Part shown: piece after piece, positions 1-8,961 of the stretch
Layout of the letters: the number at the start of each line of letters is the position of its first letter
Position numbering within the stretch: the first letter of the stretch is position 1
From: JAJZOM01 sp046703545
GTDB taxonomy: Archaea > Thermoplasmatota > Thermoplasmata > Thermoplasmatales > Thermoplasmataceae
Direction: 5' to 3'
Length of the DNA stretch: 64,000 nt
Assembly: GCA_046703545.1 (NCBI GenBank)
Contig: JBJKSX010000053.1
Location: 62,001 to 126,000 of the forward strand
Made by a program: the position numbers and the translations under genes
Notes under the pieces: model-generated
The model's database searches: none
The model's input: only the letters and a program-made list of their open reading frames with translations
What the model was told of the DNA's origin: nothing

Positions 1-2
1 AA

Positions 3-671
3 GTCACAGCAGAGGTGCTGAATAAATACCTTGCGGAAGCAAGGCGGATTCTTTCAGAACACAGCGTGAACAAGGAGCGCTTGAAAAAAGGGCTACCCCC
101 GGCAAATGAACTTCTTGTCAGGGGGGCAGGGTTGGCTCCCAAACTGACGCAATTCAAGGACATATACGGATTGAAAGGAGCCTGCATTTCAGGAATACCG
201 ATGATCACAGGAATATGCCAGCTTGTTGGGATGGACAAGATAGATGTGAAAGGTGCCACAGGCAGGCTTGACAGCGATTTTTCAGCAAAATTCAGGGCAG
301 CATACAAGACCCTGGAAAATTATGACTTCCTTCTTATGAACATCAAGGCAACCGATGTGGCAGGCCATGATGGGGATGCGGTTGCAAAGAGGGATGCGAT
401 CCAGAGAATTGATGCCGCCATGAAGGATATATTCTCACATCTTGACGATATTGTATTCTGTGTGACCGGGGACCACTCGACACCCTGCAGCCTCAAGGAC
501 CACTCAGGGGATCCCCTGCCCATATTGTTCAACACTTCAGGAATCAGGACCGACAAAGCGAGCCTCTTCGATGAAATTTCATGCACAGCTGGGTCTTACA
601 ATGTCAACAGCGGGGATGTGATGAAGATCCTGATGCAGCTGTCAGACAGATCGGAAAAATATGGGGCCTGA
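3..671 (+). CDS. apgM: 2,3-bisphosphoglycerate-independent phosphoglycerate mutase, archaeal type (3' part)
   Basis: This enzyme interconverts 3- and 2-phosphoglycerate in the cytosol, in lower glycolysis and gluconeogenesis. The reading frame is open to the left window edge, so only the C-terminal part (about 222 codons) is present and the real start lies outside. The stretch KATDVAGHDGDA with the following KRDAI helix is the metal-site region typical of the archaeal ApgM/alkaline-phosphatase superfamily, and VTGDHSTPC supplies further metal ligands. The later GDPLPILF segment also fits. A GTG at 15 is an internal codon, not a start. Enolase and pyruvate kinase, the next two steps, are also in this window but not adjacent. 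A seven-T run follows the stop. Confidence 0.9.
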   Translation, partial: VTAEVLNKYLAEARRILSEHSVNKERLKKGLPPANELLVRGAGLAPKLTQFKDIYGLKGACISGIPMITGICQLVGMDKIDVKGATGRLDSDFSAKFRAAYKTLENYDFLLMNIKATDVAGHDGDAVAKRDAIQRIDAAMKDIFSHLDDIVFCVTGDHSTPCSLKDHSGDPLPILFNTSGIRTDKASLFDEISCTAGSYNVNSGDVMKILMQLSDRSEKYGA

Positions 672-682
672 ACAAAACCCCC

Positions 683-689
683 TTTTTTT
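683..689 (+). terminator. Oligo-T terminator after apgM
   Basis: A run of seven T residues about 12 nt after the apgM stop and before the TATA element of the next gene. Oligo-T tracts on the coding strand are the usual intrinsic termination signal in archaea. No hairpin is needed or obvious. Confidence 0.4.
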
Positions 690-736
690 GCTGTTTTCCA
701 GGTTATATTTTTAGCACGTTTGGGCCGATGAAAAAC

Positions 737-746
737 GTTATATATT
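737..746 (+). promoter_or_regulatory. TATA element of the 761 membrane protein gene
   Basis: GTTATATATT lies about 20 nt before the ATG at 761, in the position expected for a nearly leaderless archaeal transcript. Confidence 0.55.
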
Positions 747-760
747 AACCAGACAATAGC

Positions 761-1441
761 ATGTCAGACAAATGGATGACACGTAAGACTTTTGGATTGG
801 GAAACTTAAGAGAGCAGCTTAAGATTCGAAGTATTCAGAAAGAATACGACAAGAAAAACAAGAAAGAGGTCTTGACATATTCACAACCAAAGGGAATATA
901 CTACACAGTTCTGTTTTCACTTCTTCTATGGTGGATCCCCATCGCAGGCCCTGCCATCGCAGGATATATCGGCGGGAGAAAATCTGGAAGCACAAGCAAG
1001 GCACTAGCATCATCACTCATAGCCACATCTGTAATCTTGATTCTTACGTTCCTACTGGCCCCATTCACAAGCGGACCTCTGTCTGGAGCCAATACTTATT
1101 TCGGAAGCGGAGTTCTGACACTTAGTCAGAGCAAATTGTTTGCCTATTCCGGATTGCTCAGCGATCTGTACACTGGTTACGGCATTTACAAGACATTTGC
1201 CATCATACTTCCTGGTTCAGTGGTCGTGCTGAATATTTTCAGTTATACCGGAGGATTCATGACAACACTGAAAACGCAGGAGGACCACCTGAACTACAGC
1301 TACATGAACCAGAACATAGATGATCAGCTCAGATCAGTGAGATCTGCGCCAAAGGTTAACGTCGGAAGAAGAGTGATCAAGGAATTCACAGACGGCTCAA
1401 ATGATGAAGACGAGGGAATAGGCGGCTGGAGTTACCTCTGA
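761..1441 (+). CDS. Conserved membrane protein of unknown function
   Basis: I do not recognise a functional family. The 226-aa product has a basic, hydrophilic N-terminus of about 45 residues, then hydrophobic segments at about residues 47-70 (with PIAGPAIAGYIGGRKSG), 80-103 and 140-165, and a charged C-terminal tail of about 60 residues ending in an acidic patch. The GPAIAGYIGGRK motif resembles small archaeal membrane proteins in which a glycine-rich hairpin joins two membrane helices. Both tails probably face the cytoplasm, which is inference. It has its own TATA element, and serS follows with about 50 nt between, so it is probably a single-gene transcript. Confidence 0.7.
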   Translation: MSDKWMTRKTFGLGNLREQLKIRSIQKEYDKKNKKEVLTYSQPKGIYYTVLFSLLLWWIPIAGPAIAGYIGGRKSGSTSKALASSLIATSVILILTFLLAPFTSGPLSGANTYFGSGVLTLSQSKLFAYSGLLSDLYTGYGIYKTFAIILPGSVVVLNIFSYTGGFMTTLKTQEDHLNYSYMNQNIDDQLRSVRSAPKVNVGRRVIKEFTDGSNDEDEGIGGWSYL

Positions 1442-1469
1442 CCAGACTTTCCCTATAATTTATTAGCCC

Positions 1470-1475
1470 TTTTTT
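1470..1475 (+). terminator. T-run between the membrane protein gene and serS
   Basis: Six T residues after the 761-1441 gene. A TATA-like TATAATTTA (about 1454-1462) just before it could drive serS, so termination and initiation signals overlap here. Confidence 0.3.
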
Positions 1476-1490
1476 CTTAACTAAGAGAAA

Positions 1491-2816
1491 ATGATAGACA
1501 TAAAGCTACTCAGGGAGAGCCCTGAACAGTTTTACCATTCCTGCAAATCCAGAGGTTTTGATACGGCCCAACTGGACAAATTCTTTGATCTTGACAGGGA
1601 ATGGAGGGAAAATCTGAAGCAGATCAATGAGCTAAAACACCAGAAGAATGAGTTGAGCTTGGAAGTGTCAAAGCTGGCAAAGAGTGGCCAGGATGCATCA
1701 GATATTAAATCCACTGTCAAGTCCCTTAATGCAAAAATCTCAGAAATGGAATCATCCCAGAAGGATATAGAGACTTCAAGAACAAAAATTGCAAGACTCA
1801 TCCCGAATCTGATTGACAGTTCTGTTCCAATCTGCATGACTGAAGAAGAGGCAAAGGTTGTGAGGACATGGGGTACTGCGTCAGTCTATCAGGATGACCT
1901 GGAATACTTCAAAGAGGCCACGGAACCCGGCATGAAATTCAATGAGCTTGAGAAACGCCCAACAAGCCACGTTGATCTTTTGCAGCAGCTGGATATAGCA
2001 GATCTGGAGAGGGCTGCCAGAAGCTCGGGGTCAAGATTCTTCTATCTCAAGAACAGGCTTGTGAAGCTTGAACTGGCACTTGTCAACTATGCCGCTGATT
2101 TCCTGTCCGAAAGAGGTTTCCAATTGTTTCAGCCCCCATACATGCTGAATATGAAATCCATGGAGGGCGCAACTGATATCGAGACTTTCAAGGAAACTCT
2201 CTACAAACTCGAAGGAGAGGATCTCTACCTCATTTCAACTGCTGAGCATCCCCTTGCAGCGTTCCATCAGGATGAAATCCTTGAGGAAAGCATGCTCCCG
2301 TCCAGAATGGCGGGGATTTCCCCCTGCTTCAGGAAGGAAGCAGGTTCCCACGGAAAGGATACAAAGGGAATATTCAGGGTTCACCAGTTCAACAAAGTTG
2401 AACAGTTCATATATTGCAGGCCCGAGGATTCATGGGATTTCTTTGATGAACTCGTGAAGAATTCAGAGGACATTTTCAAGAGCCTGGACCTGCCATACAG
2501 GGTCGTAAACATATGCTCAGGAGATCTTGGAAACCTGGCAGCCAAGAAACTGGACATTGAAGCATGGTTCCCGTCCCAGGGGAAATTCAGGGAAGTTGTT
2601 TCGGCCTCCAACGATACGGACTACCAGGCCAGATCTTTGAACATAAGATATCGCACAAAAGATGGCAACAGGTTCGTCCACACGCTTAACAGCACAGCCA
2701 TTGCAACAATGAGGACTCTGGTTGCAATTATGGAAAATTACCAGGTAAGGGACGAACTCGGGTTTGAGATACCCAAGGCGCTCATACCCTACACAGGATT
2801 TGACTTCATTTCTTGA
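1491..2816 (+). CDS. serS: Seryl-tRNA synthetase (bacterial/eukaryotic type)
   Basis: This enzyme attaches serine to tRNA-Ser (and tRNA-Sec where present) in the cytosol. The 441-aa length is normal. Residues 1-110 form the antiparallel coiled-coil tRNA-binding arm, rich in K, E and L heptads after IDIKLLRESPEQ. The class II core follows, with motif 2 in GISPCFRKEAGSHGKDTKG and motif 3 in the C-terminal NSTAIATMRTLVAIMENYQ. This is the common SerRS, not the rare methanogen form. The stop at 2816 is only 2 nt from the end of the convergent flavoprotein gene. Confidence 0.97.
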   Translation: MIDIKLLRESPEQFYHSCKSRGFDTAQLDKFFDLDREWRENLKQINELKHQKNELSLEVSKLAKSGQDASDIKSTVKSLNAKISEMESSQKDIETSRTKIARLIPNLIDSSVPICMTEEEAKVVRTWGTASVYQDDLEYFKEATEPGMKFNELEKRPTSHVDLLQQLDIADLERAARSSGSRFFYLKNRLVKLELALVNYAADFLSERGFQLFQPPYMLNMKSMEGATDIETFKETLYKLEGEDLYLISTAEHPLAAFHQDEILEESMLPSRMAGISPCFRKEAGSHGKDTKGIFRVHQFNKVEQFIYCRPEDSWDFFDELVKNSEDIFKSLDLPYRVVNICSGDLGNLAAKKLDIEAWFPSQGKFREVVSASNDTDYQARSLNIRYRTKDGNRFVHTLNSTAIATMRTLVAIMENYQVRDELGFEIPKALIPYTGFDFIS

Positions 2817-2818
2817 AT

Positions 2819-4273
2819 CTATCTTGATCTCTCAGCATATGCCATTTTGGCTGATGTTGAAGAGTATTTTTTCCATCTGTCAAGTATAGGCAGTTTGTCC
2901 TCAACCACATTGTCCATCACATTCAGGTAATGGAGAATCCCGTTGACTGCAAGGTCTGCGTCGCGAACAGCGCTGATGAGATCCTTTGATGGGTTGGTTG
3001 AATCTCCGCCAGAGAAGAGTCCCTTGATCGATGTCATGTTAACCTCATTAACTATGGGCTGCCCATGTGGTGTCAGCCTCAGCTGCCTGAGATAGTCATC
3101 CCCCATGAAACTGTAATCTGTTTCCTGTCCTGTGGCTTCAACTATGTAGTCCACATCTATTTCGTGAACCTTGTCCTTGATGGGTATTGGTTTGGCTCGG
3201 CCGCCTTTTTCAGTGACCATTTCGTTCTGCCAGTACCTGAGTTTCACAGCTCTGTTGCCCTCCTTGACGTATTCAAAGGGCGTGACTTCCCAGACATAGT
3301 TTACAAATTCCTCCACTGACTCCTCCAGTTCCTCGTCGGCATTCATGCTGGGATAGCCTGGCCTGTCAACTTCTCTCCTCCTGTACATGATATTCACATT
3401 ATTGGCTCCAAGCCTCATTGAGGTTCTTGATGAATCGTTTGCAGTGAAGCCGCCTCCTATTATGACCACGTTCTTCCCTACATCAATCTGTTCGCCAAAG
3501 CTTACTCTTCTAAGGAATTCCGTTGCATGAACCACGTTCTCAGCATCACTGCCCGGTGTTCCCGTCATGCGTGGTTTCTGATTGCCCACGGACATGTAGA
3601 CGGCGTCGTGAGAGTTCATAATCTCTTCAAAACTGATGTCTTTGCCGATTTCAGTATTCAGCTTCACGTCGACACCCTGCGAAATTATGAAGCCTATCTC
3701 CTTGTCGAGAACATCCTGAGGAAGCCTGTAACGTGGGATCCCGGTTTTCATGAAGCCCCCGAGTGCAGGGAGCTTTTCATACAATGTGACCTTGATTCCC
3801 TGAATGGAAAGGTAATAGGCTGCAGTCAAGCCTGATGGGCCTCCACCTATTACTGCCACAGTCTTGCCAATGAACTTCTTCCTTGGGAGGTTCAAAAGTT
3901 CACCATAATCAGCAAAACTGTCCGCGGCATATCTCTTGAGATGCCTTATTGCAATTGGACCTCCTGAATCATACATCACACAAATATCTTCACAAAGGTG
4001 AGTGCAGACTCTGCCAATTATGGCTGGAAACGGAAGATTCTCAAACACGATCTTCACGGTCTGCCCTGGGTCACCTACCGCAGTGCTGTTAATGTATCCC
4101 CCAATATCGAGGCTTGCTGGACATGCCTGGGTGCATATATTGCAGCCAATGCATCTGCTGGCTTCTGCAACGGCATCGCTCTGGTTGTACTCTTTGACTG
4201 GCTCCAGCTCGAAGCTCTTAACCCTCTCTCGGGGGTCTTCATGTGCGATTTTGACACGCTCAAAATTAAGCAT
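2819..4273 (-). CDS. GltD-like NAD(P)H-dependent flavoprotein oxidoreductase with N-terminal Fe-S domain
   Basis: The 484-aa protein has the layout of the glutamate synthase small subunit and the NfnB/SudA group. An N-terminal Fer4_20-type domain carries CIGCNICTQACP (about residue 42) and CTHLCEDIC (about 90). An FAD-binding Rossmann motif VIGGGPSGLTAAYY follows (about 141), then a second nucleotide-binding motif VVIIGGGFTAND (about 270). Such proteins pass electrons between NAD(P)H, FAD and Fe-S clusters. No large GltB subunit or partner is adjacent, so whether it makes glutamate, acts as a ferredoxin:NAD(P)+ reductase, or does something else is open. It is transcribed alone toward the end of serS. 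Confidence 0.85.
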   Translation of the reverse strand: MLNFERVKIAHEDPRERVKSFELEPVKEYNQSDAVAEASRCIGCNICTQACPASLDIGGYINSTAVGDPGQTVKIVFENLPFPAIIGRVCTHLCEDICVMYDSGGPIAIRHLKRYAADSFADYGELLNLPRKKFIGKTVAVIGGGPSGLTAAYYLSIQGIKVTLYEKLPALGGFMKTGIPRYRLPQDVLDKEIGFIISQGVDVKLNTEIGKDISFEEIMNSHDAVYMSVGNQKPRMTGTPGSDAENVVHATEFLRRVSFGEQIDVGKNVVIIGGGFTANDSSRTSMRLGANNVNIMYRRREVDRPGYPSMNADEELEESVEEFVNYVWEVTPFEYVKEGNRAVKLRYWQNEMVTEKGGRAKPIPIKDKVHEIDVDYIVEATGQETDYSFMGDDYLRQLRLTPHGQPIVNEVNMTSIKGLFSGGDSTNPSKDLISAVRDADLAVNGILHYLNVMDNVVEDKLPILDRWKKYSSTSAKMAYAERSR

Positions 4274-4362
4274 TATTCGACCCGCCCTTAAATCCTAACA
4301 TTAATTATAAACATTTTTTTGCGAAAAGAGTTAATTATACAGGCTCTCCCCAAATAACAGAT

Positions 4363-4752
4363 TTAAAGGAATCTCGGTATTACCAACATTGCAAAAAACA
4401 GATTGAAAAGAACGATCAAGCTCATTATGACATACAGCCGGTTCTTTTCCTTGATGAAGTCCAGAATTGCAATGAAAACCACAGAAATCGGAGTGAATAT
4501 TAGAATCCAGAGGCCCAGCGTAACGTAATATACTCCATCCAGTGACGCAATTCCCTGTGGCAACTGTGACAGCGGAATCCTGTCGGAACCCAGAGTCTGG
4601 GAGAAGTGTGCAAGATAGGACAGGGAATAGCCCATGCCTCCATTCCTGACAAAAAGAAGAATCACGCCCGAGACTATTAAGACAAGGCTTGCGACCACGC
4701 CTGTCCTTAGCACATAACTGGTTATTATGTCCAGGTCAACTTTGCTCTGCAA
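4363..4752 (-). CDS. DUF1634 membrane protein, partner of the TSUP transporter
   Basis: A small integral membrane protein of about 129 aa with three hydrophobic segments (about residues 20-40, 75-100 and 108-128 of the longer form). It resembles DUF1634 proteins, often encoded next to TauE/SafE-type exporters. I place the start at the TTG at 4752 because a strong Shine-Dalgarno, GGAGGTGG, sits 5 nt before it inside the end of the upstream gene. An in-frame TTG at 4782 would add ten residues and a 47-nt overlap. With the preferred start the overlap with the transporter is 17 nt, indicating translational coupling. The role is unknown; an accessory subunit is inference. Confidence 0.75.
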   Translation of the reverse strand: MQSKVDLDIITSYVLRTGVVASLVLIVSGVILLFVRNGGMGYSLSYLAHFSQTLGSDRIPLSQLPQGIASLDGVYYVTLGLWILIFTPISVVFIAILDFIKEKNRLYVIMSLIVLFNLFFAMLVIPRFL

Positions 4753-5722
4753 CTTTACCACCTCCTCTTCTGGTAACAACAAAAAGGCCCACGTTCATCA
4801 GGATGGCAAACACTACCGAAACGGCAACTTCGAACATCTTTGATACATTCAGGAACCCAACCATCTTCAGGCCAGTAAGAAGCATTTCAACTCCCAAGAA
4901 CGATAGGATGGTGAAGAAAATCCATCTTACGTTCTTATTGGTTATTCTCATAAGTATCTTGGCTCCAAAAAATGATCCTATAAGGACTCCGAGAGCAGTG
5001 GCAGCAGCAATGAAAATCTGCACATACCCTTCATACCAGTAGATTGTGCTCCCGGTGGCGGCTGTGATACCGATCATGAAATTGCTTGTGGTCGTTGTGA
5101 CCTTCATGGGCAGGTTCATGGCCCAGTCCATTCCAAGGACCTTCAGGGCGCCGCTTCCAATGCCAAGGAGGCCGGATATGAGTCCCGCAAAGAACATTAT
5201 GAATTCCGCAAGCCACCATCTTATGCCGGTGTAGCTGATTTTCCTGCCCAGTTTTTTGTCGAAATATGACCCTGTGAGCTGGAAGAGTTTGGTTGTCCAG
5301 TCTGGCCGCTTAAGTGGAGGTTCTTCGAATTTTCCCCTCTGTACTGTAGGAATGAGGGAGGTCAGGAGAACTGCGCCAAAAATCACATATATGACCCAGT
5401 CAAAGGAATTGTTGTAAACATAAACCGCTGTCAAAGAACCGACGATTGCACCAAGCGTGGTTGCAATCTCAAGGCCAATGCCTATTTTCACATTGGTTAT
5501 CTTCTGTCTGGTGTAAGCACTTGCACTGCCGGCTGAAGTTGCAATGGTTGATACCAGGCTTGCTCCAGTGGCGAAAATGATAGGAACTCCATAAAACAGG
5601 GTTAACAATGGAACGAGGACCGTTGCTCCACCAAGTCCCGTCAGTGACCCAATAATCCCGGCTGCTATGCCGCCCACAACAATCATCAGGAATTTGAAGG
5701 CGATTAGAAAGATTCCAGTCAT
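4736..5722 (-). CDS. TSUP (TauE/SafE) family anion permease
   Basis: Sulfite exporter TauE/SafE-type membrane transporter of 328 aa. The two-repeat layout is visible: an N-terminal repeat with GGIAAGIIGSLTGLGGATVLVPLL (about residues 17-40, quoted here only for its glycine pattern) and a second repeat with GLISGLLGIGSGALKVLGM (about 187-205), each followed by several membrane helices. Family members carry sulfite, sulfoacetate or other organosulfur or carboxylate anions across the cytoplasmic membrane; the substrate here cannot be told. The overlapping DUF1634 gene suggests a two-part system. Confidence 0.88.
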   Translation of the reverse strand: MTGIFLIAFKFLMIVVGGIAAGIIGSLTGLGGATVLVPLLTLFYGVPIIFATGASLVSTIATSAGSASAYTRQKITNVKIGIGLEIATTLGAIVGSLTAVYVYNNSFDWVIYVIFGAVLLTSLIPTVQRGKFEEPPLKRPDWTTKLFQLTGSYFDKKLGRKISYTGIRWWLAEFIMFFAGLISGLLGIGSGALKVLGMDWAMNLPMKVTTTTSNFMIGITAATGSTIYWYEGYVQIFIAAATALGVLIGSFFGAKILMRITNKNVRWIFFTILSFLGVEMLLTGLKMVGFLNVSKMFEVAVSVVFAILMNVGLFVVTRRGGGKVAEQS

Positions 5723-5821
5723 CTATTTCAGGTATTAGATTTTACTATAAATTACTCTTTTGCCATATGCCTGATCCACTTTTTAATTGATCAGTGTGAG
5801 CTGAAGTTCTTTGTGTGGCTT

Positions 5822-7741
5822 CTAGCCCAGTTTTCCCGAATTCAGTTCAAAATTGATGGCGCCGGAATTCGGCCCGTAGTATGCAATTAGCCTGTAACTC
5901 CCATTCCAGCTTATTTCCTGCCCTGGGGCAAGTGGCATTATTTCGACTAGATAAGTCCCATTTGGCAACTGGGTGTAGTTCGATGTTTGCCACAGATATC
6001 CGTTCATGTTTTTGTATGGGAAGTATGGGAGTATTCTGACCTGGAGTTTACCTGGGGGATATATTGAAGAATTTGCTGAAATCAGCAAAGACATTCCCGT
6101 AACGTTAGCCCCTTGAACTCCTGTTATCTGTGGGCTCGAGACGTCTATTCTGTTGACAGGGGAGCTGCCCGAAATCTCGTAAAGAACAGGAGCAAGCATC
6201 AGGACAACCACCACTGCAGGAATCACTGCTTTCCTGAAGTTGCTCATTTTCTTGCCCCGGGCAACATTTTCCTTAGCACTCCTGCTGGGTTCGCTTCTTT
6301 CCATAATTACCGGGATTAGAAATGCGATCATTGGCCAGTATATGACATAATTAAGCAGGAGACGGTAATTGAAAAGGAAAATCAGTATGGGAAAAGCCAG
6401 AAACGCAAATCTCAAGTTCCGGTAGTATGCAACGTATGCGATAACTGATGATACGAATACGGCAACAACCATCAGGGAAAAGAAGGCCCTGCTCAATGGC
6501 AGCACATCAAGAAATGCAAACTGCGATGGCCCGAATCCTATTCCCACGAGTTGCTGGAGCTCAGGTGCGGTCACAGACCTCAGAAAGCCCATGGGACTTT
6601 GCAGAATGAAAAAAGAATTTATCGCCAGGAAGACTGCCAGAAGGGCAGAGATCCACTTCAATGAGGCTTTCCCACCGGATTCTTTGAAAACGAAGATCAA
6701 AAGGAAGGGAATCAGGACCCAAGGAACTTGCTTCACTGCCGCTGCGGCTCCCATCATCAGGCCTGAAAGCCCAGGTTTCCTGTGAAAATAAACCGAAAGA
6801 AAGGTGAAGATAACCCATAGAATATCTGGATATCCCAGACTTGCCTGGTTAAGAAACGATGGGTTTAGGAGTATAAGAAAGACGGGGATGAGAGCTAAGG
6901 ATTTCAGGCTGGAATGTGTATAGGCGAAGTAGAGGAACAAAGGCACAACCACAAAGAAAGGAAGCAGGGTGAAAGAAGGGTAAATTTTGAGAAGGTTTGC
7001 AGGCACATAGGCCAGCATAGACAACGCGGGGTATGTGAGTTCGGCTACATATCCCCCCGTAGTATATGGGGTTATCAGGTTGTAGGGAAATCCCTGGACT
7101 GGAGAAGAGAGGAAAGAGAAAACCCCGGCGGTATTCATTGACACATATGGGTTGATGCCTGAGAGAAACAGGTGGGCTGAGTAGTAGTCCAAAGCAAATT
7201 CATCGGTTGGTATGCCGGGCGACCCATACCAGAAAGCAACCGTCCAAACCATGGTGACGATTCCTATTATGAGGTAGTAGAGAATGGGGCTAACATGGTT
7301 TTGAGGCCCTCTTTTCCTGTTAAGGTAGAACAATGAAGAGATACAGGCAGCAGAAACTGCAAGGAATGCAAAAAGCACCAAGGGCGAGGGGAGTTTGAAT
7401 CCAGCGGCCATGCCAATTCCGTAGGATACAAAAATGTAAGGTATCATCAAAAAGGAAAGGTATCCCCTGATGCCCGATTTGTTTTCCTCCGGAGGCTTAT
7501 TATTGGATTTTCTCCCGAGTGCTGAAGCCAATACCACCATGAATTTTGGGGGAGGCTTGACAAATGCCCCAATGAGAGTTAAAAAACCGAAAATGATCAG
7601 TAGCGTTTCAAAAGCGATTACAGGAGCTCCCCTGTACCCTAGGATTGACCAGAGAATCTGGGGAATGGTCACAAAGAAAGTGCTTAAGCCTATGGCGGTT
7701 AATCTGGCCTTTGCGAAATTAGCATTTTCGTCTTCATTCAC
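5822..7741 (-). CDS. Polytopic membrane glycosyltransferase (GT-C type, DUF2029/GT87-like)
   Basis: A protein of about 640 aa with roughly twelve hydrophobic segments over residues 15-500 and a soluble, probably extracytoplasmic C-terminal domain of about 110 residues containing several N-x-S/T sequons. An acidic pair in an early loop (PTDEFALDYYSA, about residue 185) is where GT-C enzymes keep the catalytic acid. The likely role is sugar transfer from a lipid-linked donor in glycolipid or glycoprotein assembly. The upstream GT2/GtrA gene overlaps it: a GTG at 7741 gives a 4-nt overlap, while an in-frame ATG at 7759 would give 22 nt. The overlap implies one operon. Donor and acceptor are unknown. 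Confidence 0.75.
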   Translation of the reverse strand: MNEDENANFAKARLTAIGLSTFFVTIPQILWSILGYRGAPVIAFETLLIIFGFLTLIGAFVKPPPKFMVVLASALGRKSNNKPPEENKSGIRGYLSFLMIPYIFVSYGIGMAAGFKLPSPLVLFAFLAVSAACISSLFYLNRKRGPQNHVSPILYYLIIGIVTMVWTVAFWYGSPGIPTDEFALDYYSAHLFLSGINPYVSMNTAGVFSFLSSPVQGFPYNLITPYTTGGYVAELTYPALSMLAYVPANLLKIYPSFTLLPFFVVVPLFLYFAYTHSSLKSLALIPVFLILLNPSFLNQASLGYPDILWVIFTFLSVYFHRKPGLSGLMMGAAAAVKQVPWVLIPFLLIFVFKESGGKASLKWISALLAVFLAINSFFILQSPMGFLRSVTAPELQQLVGIGFGPSQFAFLDVLPLSRAFFSLMVVAVFVSSVIAYVAYYRNLRFAFLAFPILIFLFNYRLLLNYVIYWPMIAFLIPVIMERSEPSRSAKENVARGKKMSNFRKAVIPAVVVVLMLAPVLYEISGSSPVNRIDVSSPQITGVQGANVTGMSLLISANSSIYPPGKLQVRILPYFPYKNMNGYLWQTSNYTQLPNGTYLVEIMPLAPGQEISWNGSYRLIAYYGPNSGAINFELNSGKLG

Positions 7742-8817
7742 TTCCCCATTTCCCCCCAAACGAAAAATGTTGAGGAAAGGTACGTGATGATGAATGCTGA
7801 CATGATGCCTATCAAATCCGCAAGTGCGATTCCGGTCACGGTGAAGGGAAAGATGTGCCTCTTTATGAGCACATAGACTATGCCTGTGTTTGCCACTATT
7901 CCCACTATGCTGAAAAAGGTGAATTTTCCAAACCTGTAAAGGAATTTGGAATTGATAGTTGTCTTGTTCCTGAAGGTGAACTTGTTGTTGAGCACGAAGT
8001 TGGATACAACGCTTGCTTCAACAGCCAACGGTTCCGCGAGGAAATGCGTGTAGCCAAATAGAAGGCCCAGTATGAGCAGGTTTACAATAACCCCTGATGC
8101 GCCCACTATTACATATCTCAAGACATTGCCCTTCTTGAGAATAAGGGAGAGGAAACTGCCTATGTCATTTGTTTTCAGCTTACTCTTTCCTTCGTTCCTC
8201 TTGTAGAAAACAATTGGGTGCTCAGCCACTTTGAATTTAGCTCCAAGCAGCCTTCTCAGGATGTCTATCTGGCCGGCATAAGAGGGGCTTATTGGTTCTT
8301 GTATGTTAGATTCCAGAAGGAAGTTCATGGCCCTGGCTGAATAGACCCTGAACCCACTGGTGGCGTCTTTCACCTTTGCTGAGAAGGTAGATCTGAACGC
8401 AATGTTGCCTCCAAGGCTGATGAGCCTCCTGATGAAAGTGTCTCCGTTCTTGCCACCGGGAACATATCTCGAACCCACAACAAGGTCTGCTTCAGTCCTG
8501 ACAGCGGTCTTCAGTAGTTCAGGAATGTATGAGGGATCGTGTGAAAAGTCCGAATCCATAACAATGGCATACCTGCAGTCAACGGGAAGCTTTCTGAATC
8601 CTTCCATTATTGCTGAAACAAGGCCCATTCTCCTGTGCCTCTCAACGAGGTTCACGTTGGACCAATTGCTGCATAGCTGCTGAGTCCCGTCAGTGCTTCC
8701 ATCATCTACGATGTACACCTGATATGATTCCAGCTTAGGGAGGAGTTGCTCGAGGTTTGCCCTTTCATTTAATGCAGGTATGATTATGGCAACACCATCC
8801 GTGTCAGGATCAGCCAT
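7738..8817 (-). CDS. Dolichol-phosphate mannosyltransferase-like GT2 fused to a GtrA domain
   Basis: Residues 1-220 are a GT-A fold family 2 glycosyltransferase with IIPALNERANLEQLL (8-22), VDDGSTDGT (about 37) and the metal-binding VMDSDFSHD (about 88), as in DPM1-type polyprenyl-phosphate sugar synthases. Residues 228-355 contain four membrane helices matching the GtrA-like domain, which often anchors such enzymes. It probably makes a polyprenyl-phosphate-linked hexose on the cytoplasmic face. The following membrane GT-C gene overlaps it and may use that product outside; this pairing is inference from position and family. Confidence 0.87.
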   Translation of the reverse strand: MADPDTDGVAIIIPALNERANLEQLLPKLESYQVYIVDDGSTDGTQQLCSNWSNVNLVERHRRMGLVSAIMEGFRKLPVDCRYAIVMDSDFSHDPSYIPELLKTAVRTEADLVVGSRYVPGGKNGDTFIRRLISLGGNIAFRSTFSAKVKDATSGFRVYSARAMNFLLESNIQEPISPSYAGQIDILRRLLGAKFKVAEHPIVFYKRNEGKSKLKTNDIGSFLSLILKKGNVLRYVIVGASGVIVNLLILGLLFGYTHFLAEPLAVEASVVSNFVLNNKFTFRNKTTINSKFLYRFGKFTFFSIVGIVANTGIVYVLIKRHIFPFTVTGIALADLIGIMSAFIITYLSSTFFVWGEMGK

Positions 8818-8926
8818 TAATATTCGAATGAGTTATGTTATTGCTAACTTAAATCTTTGCGCCATAGCCCAATTTGACTTTTTCCCATAATGATGTTGCA
8901 GAGTCTCCCGATTCACTCTATAAAGC

Positions 8927-8936
8927 TATTTATAAC
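8927..8936 (+). promoter_or_regulatory. TATA element of pdxS
   Basis: TATTTATAAC is about 30 nt before the ATG at 8962. A second TATA-like element, CTATAAAGC, sits ten bases upstream. Confidence 0.5.
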
Positions 8937-8961
8937 TTATACCTATCCAATTTAGATTAAC

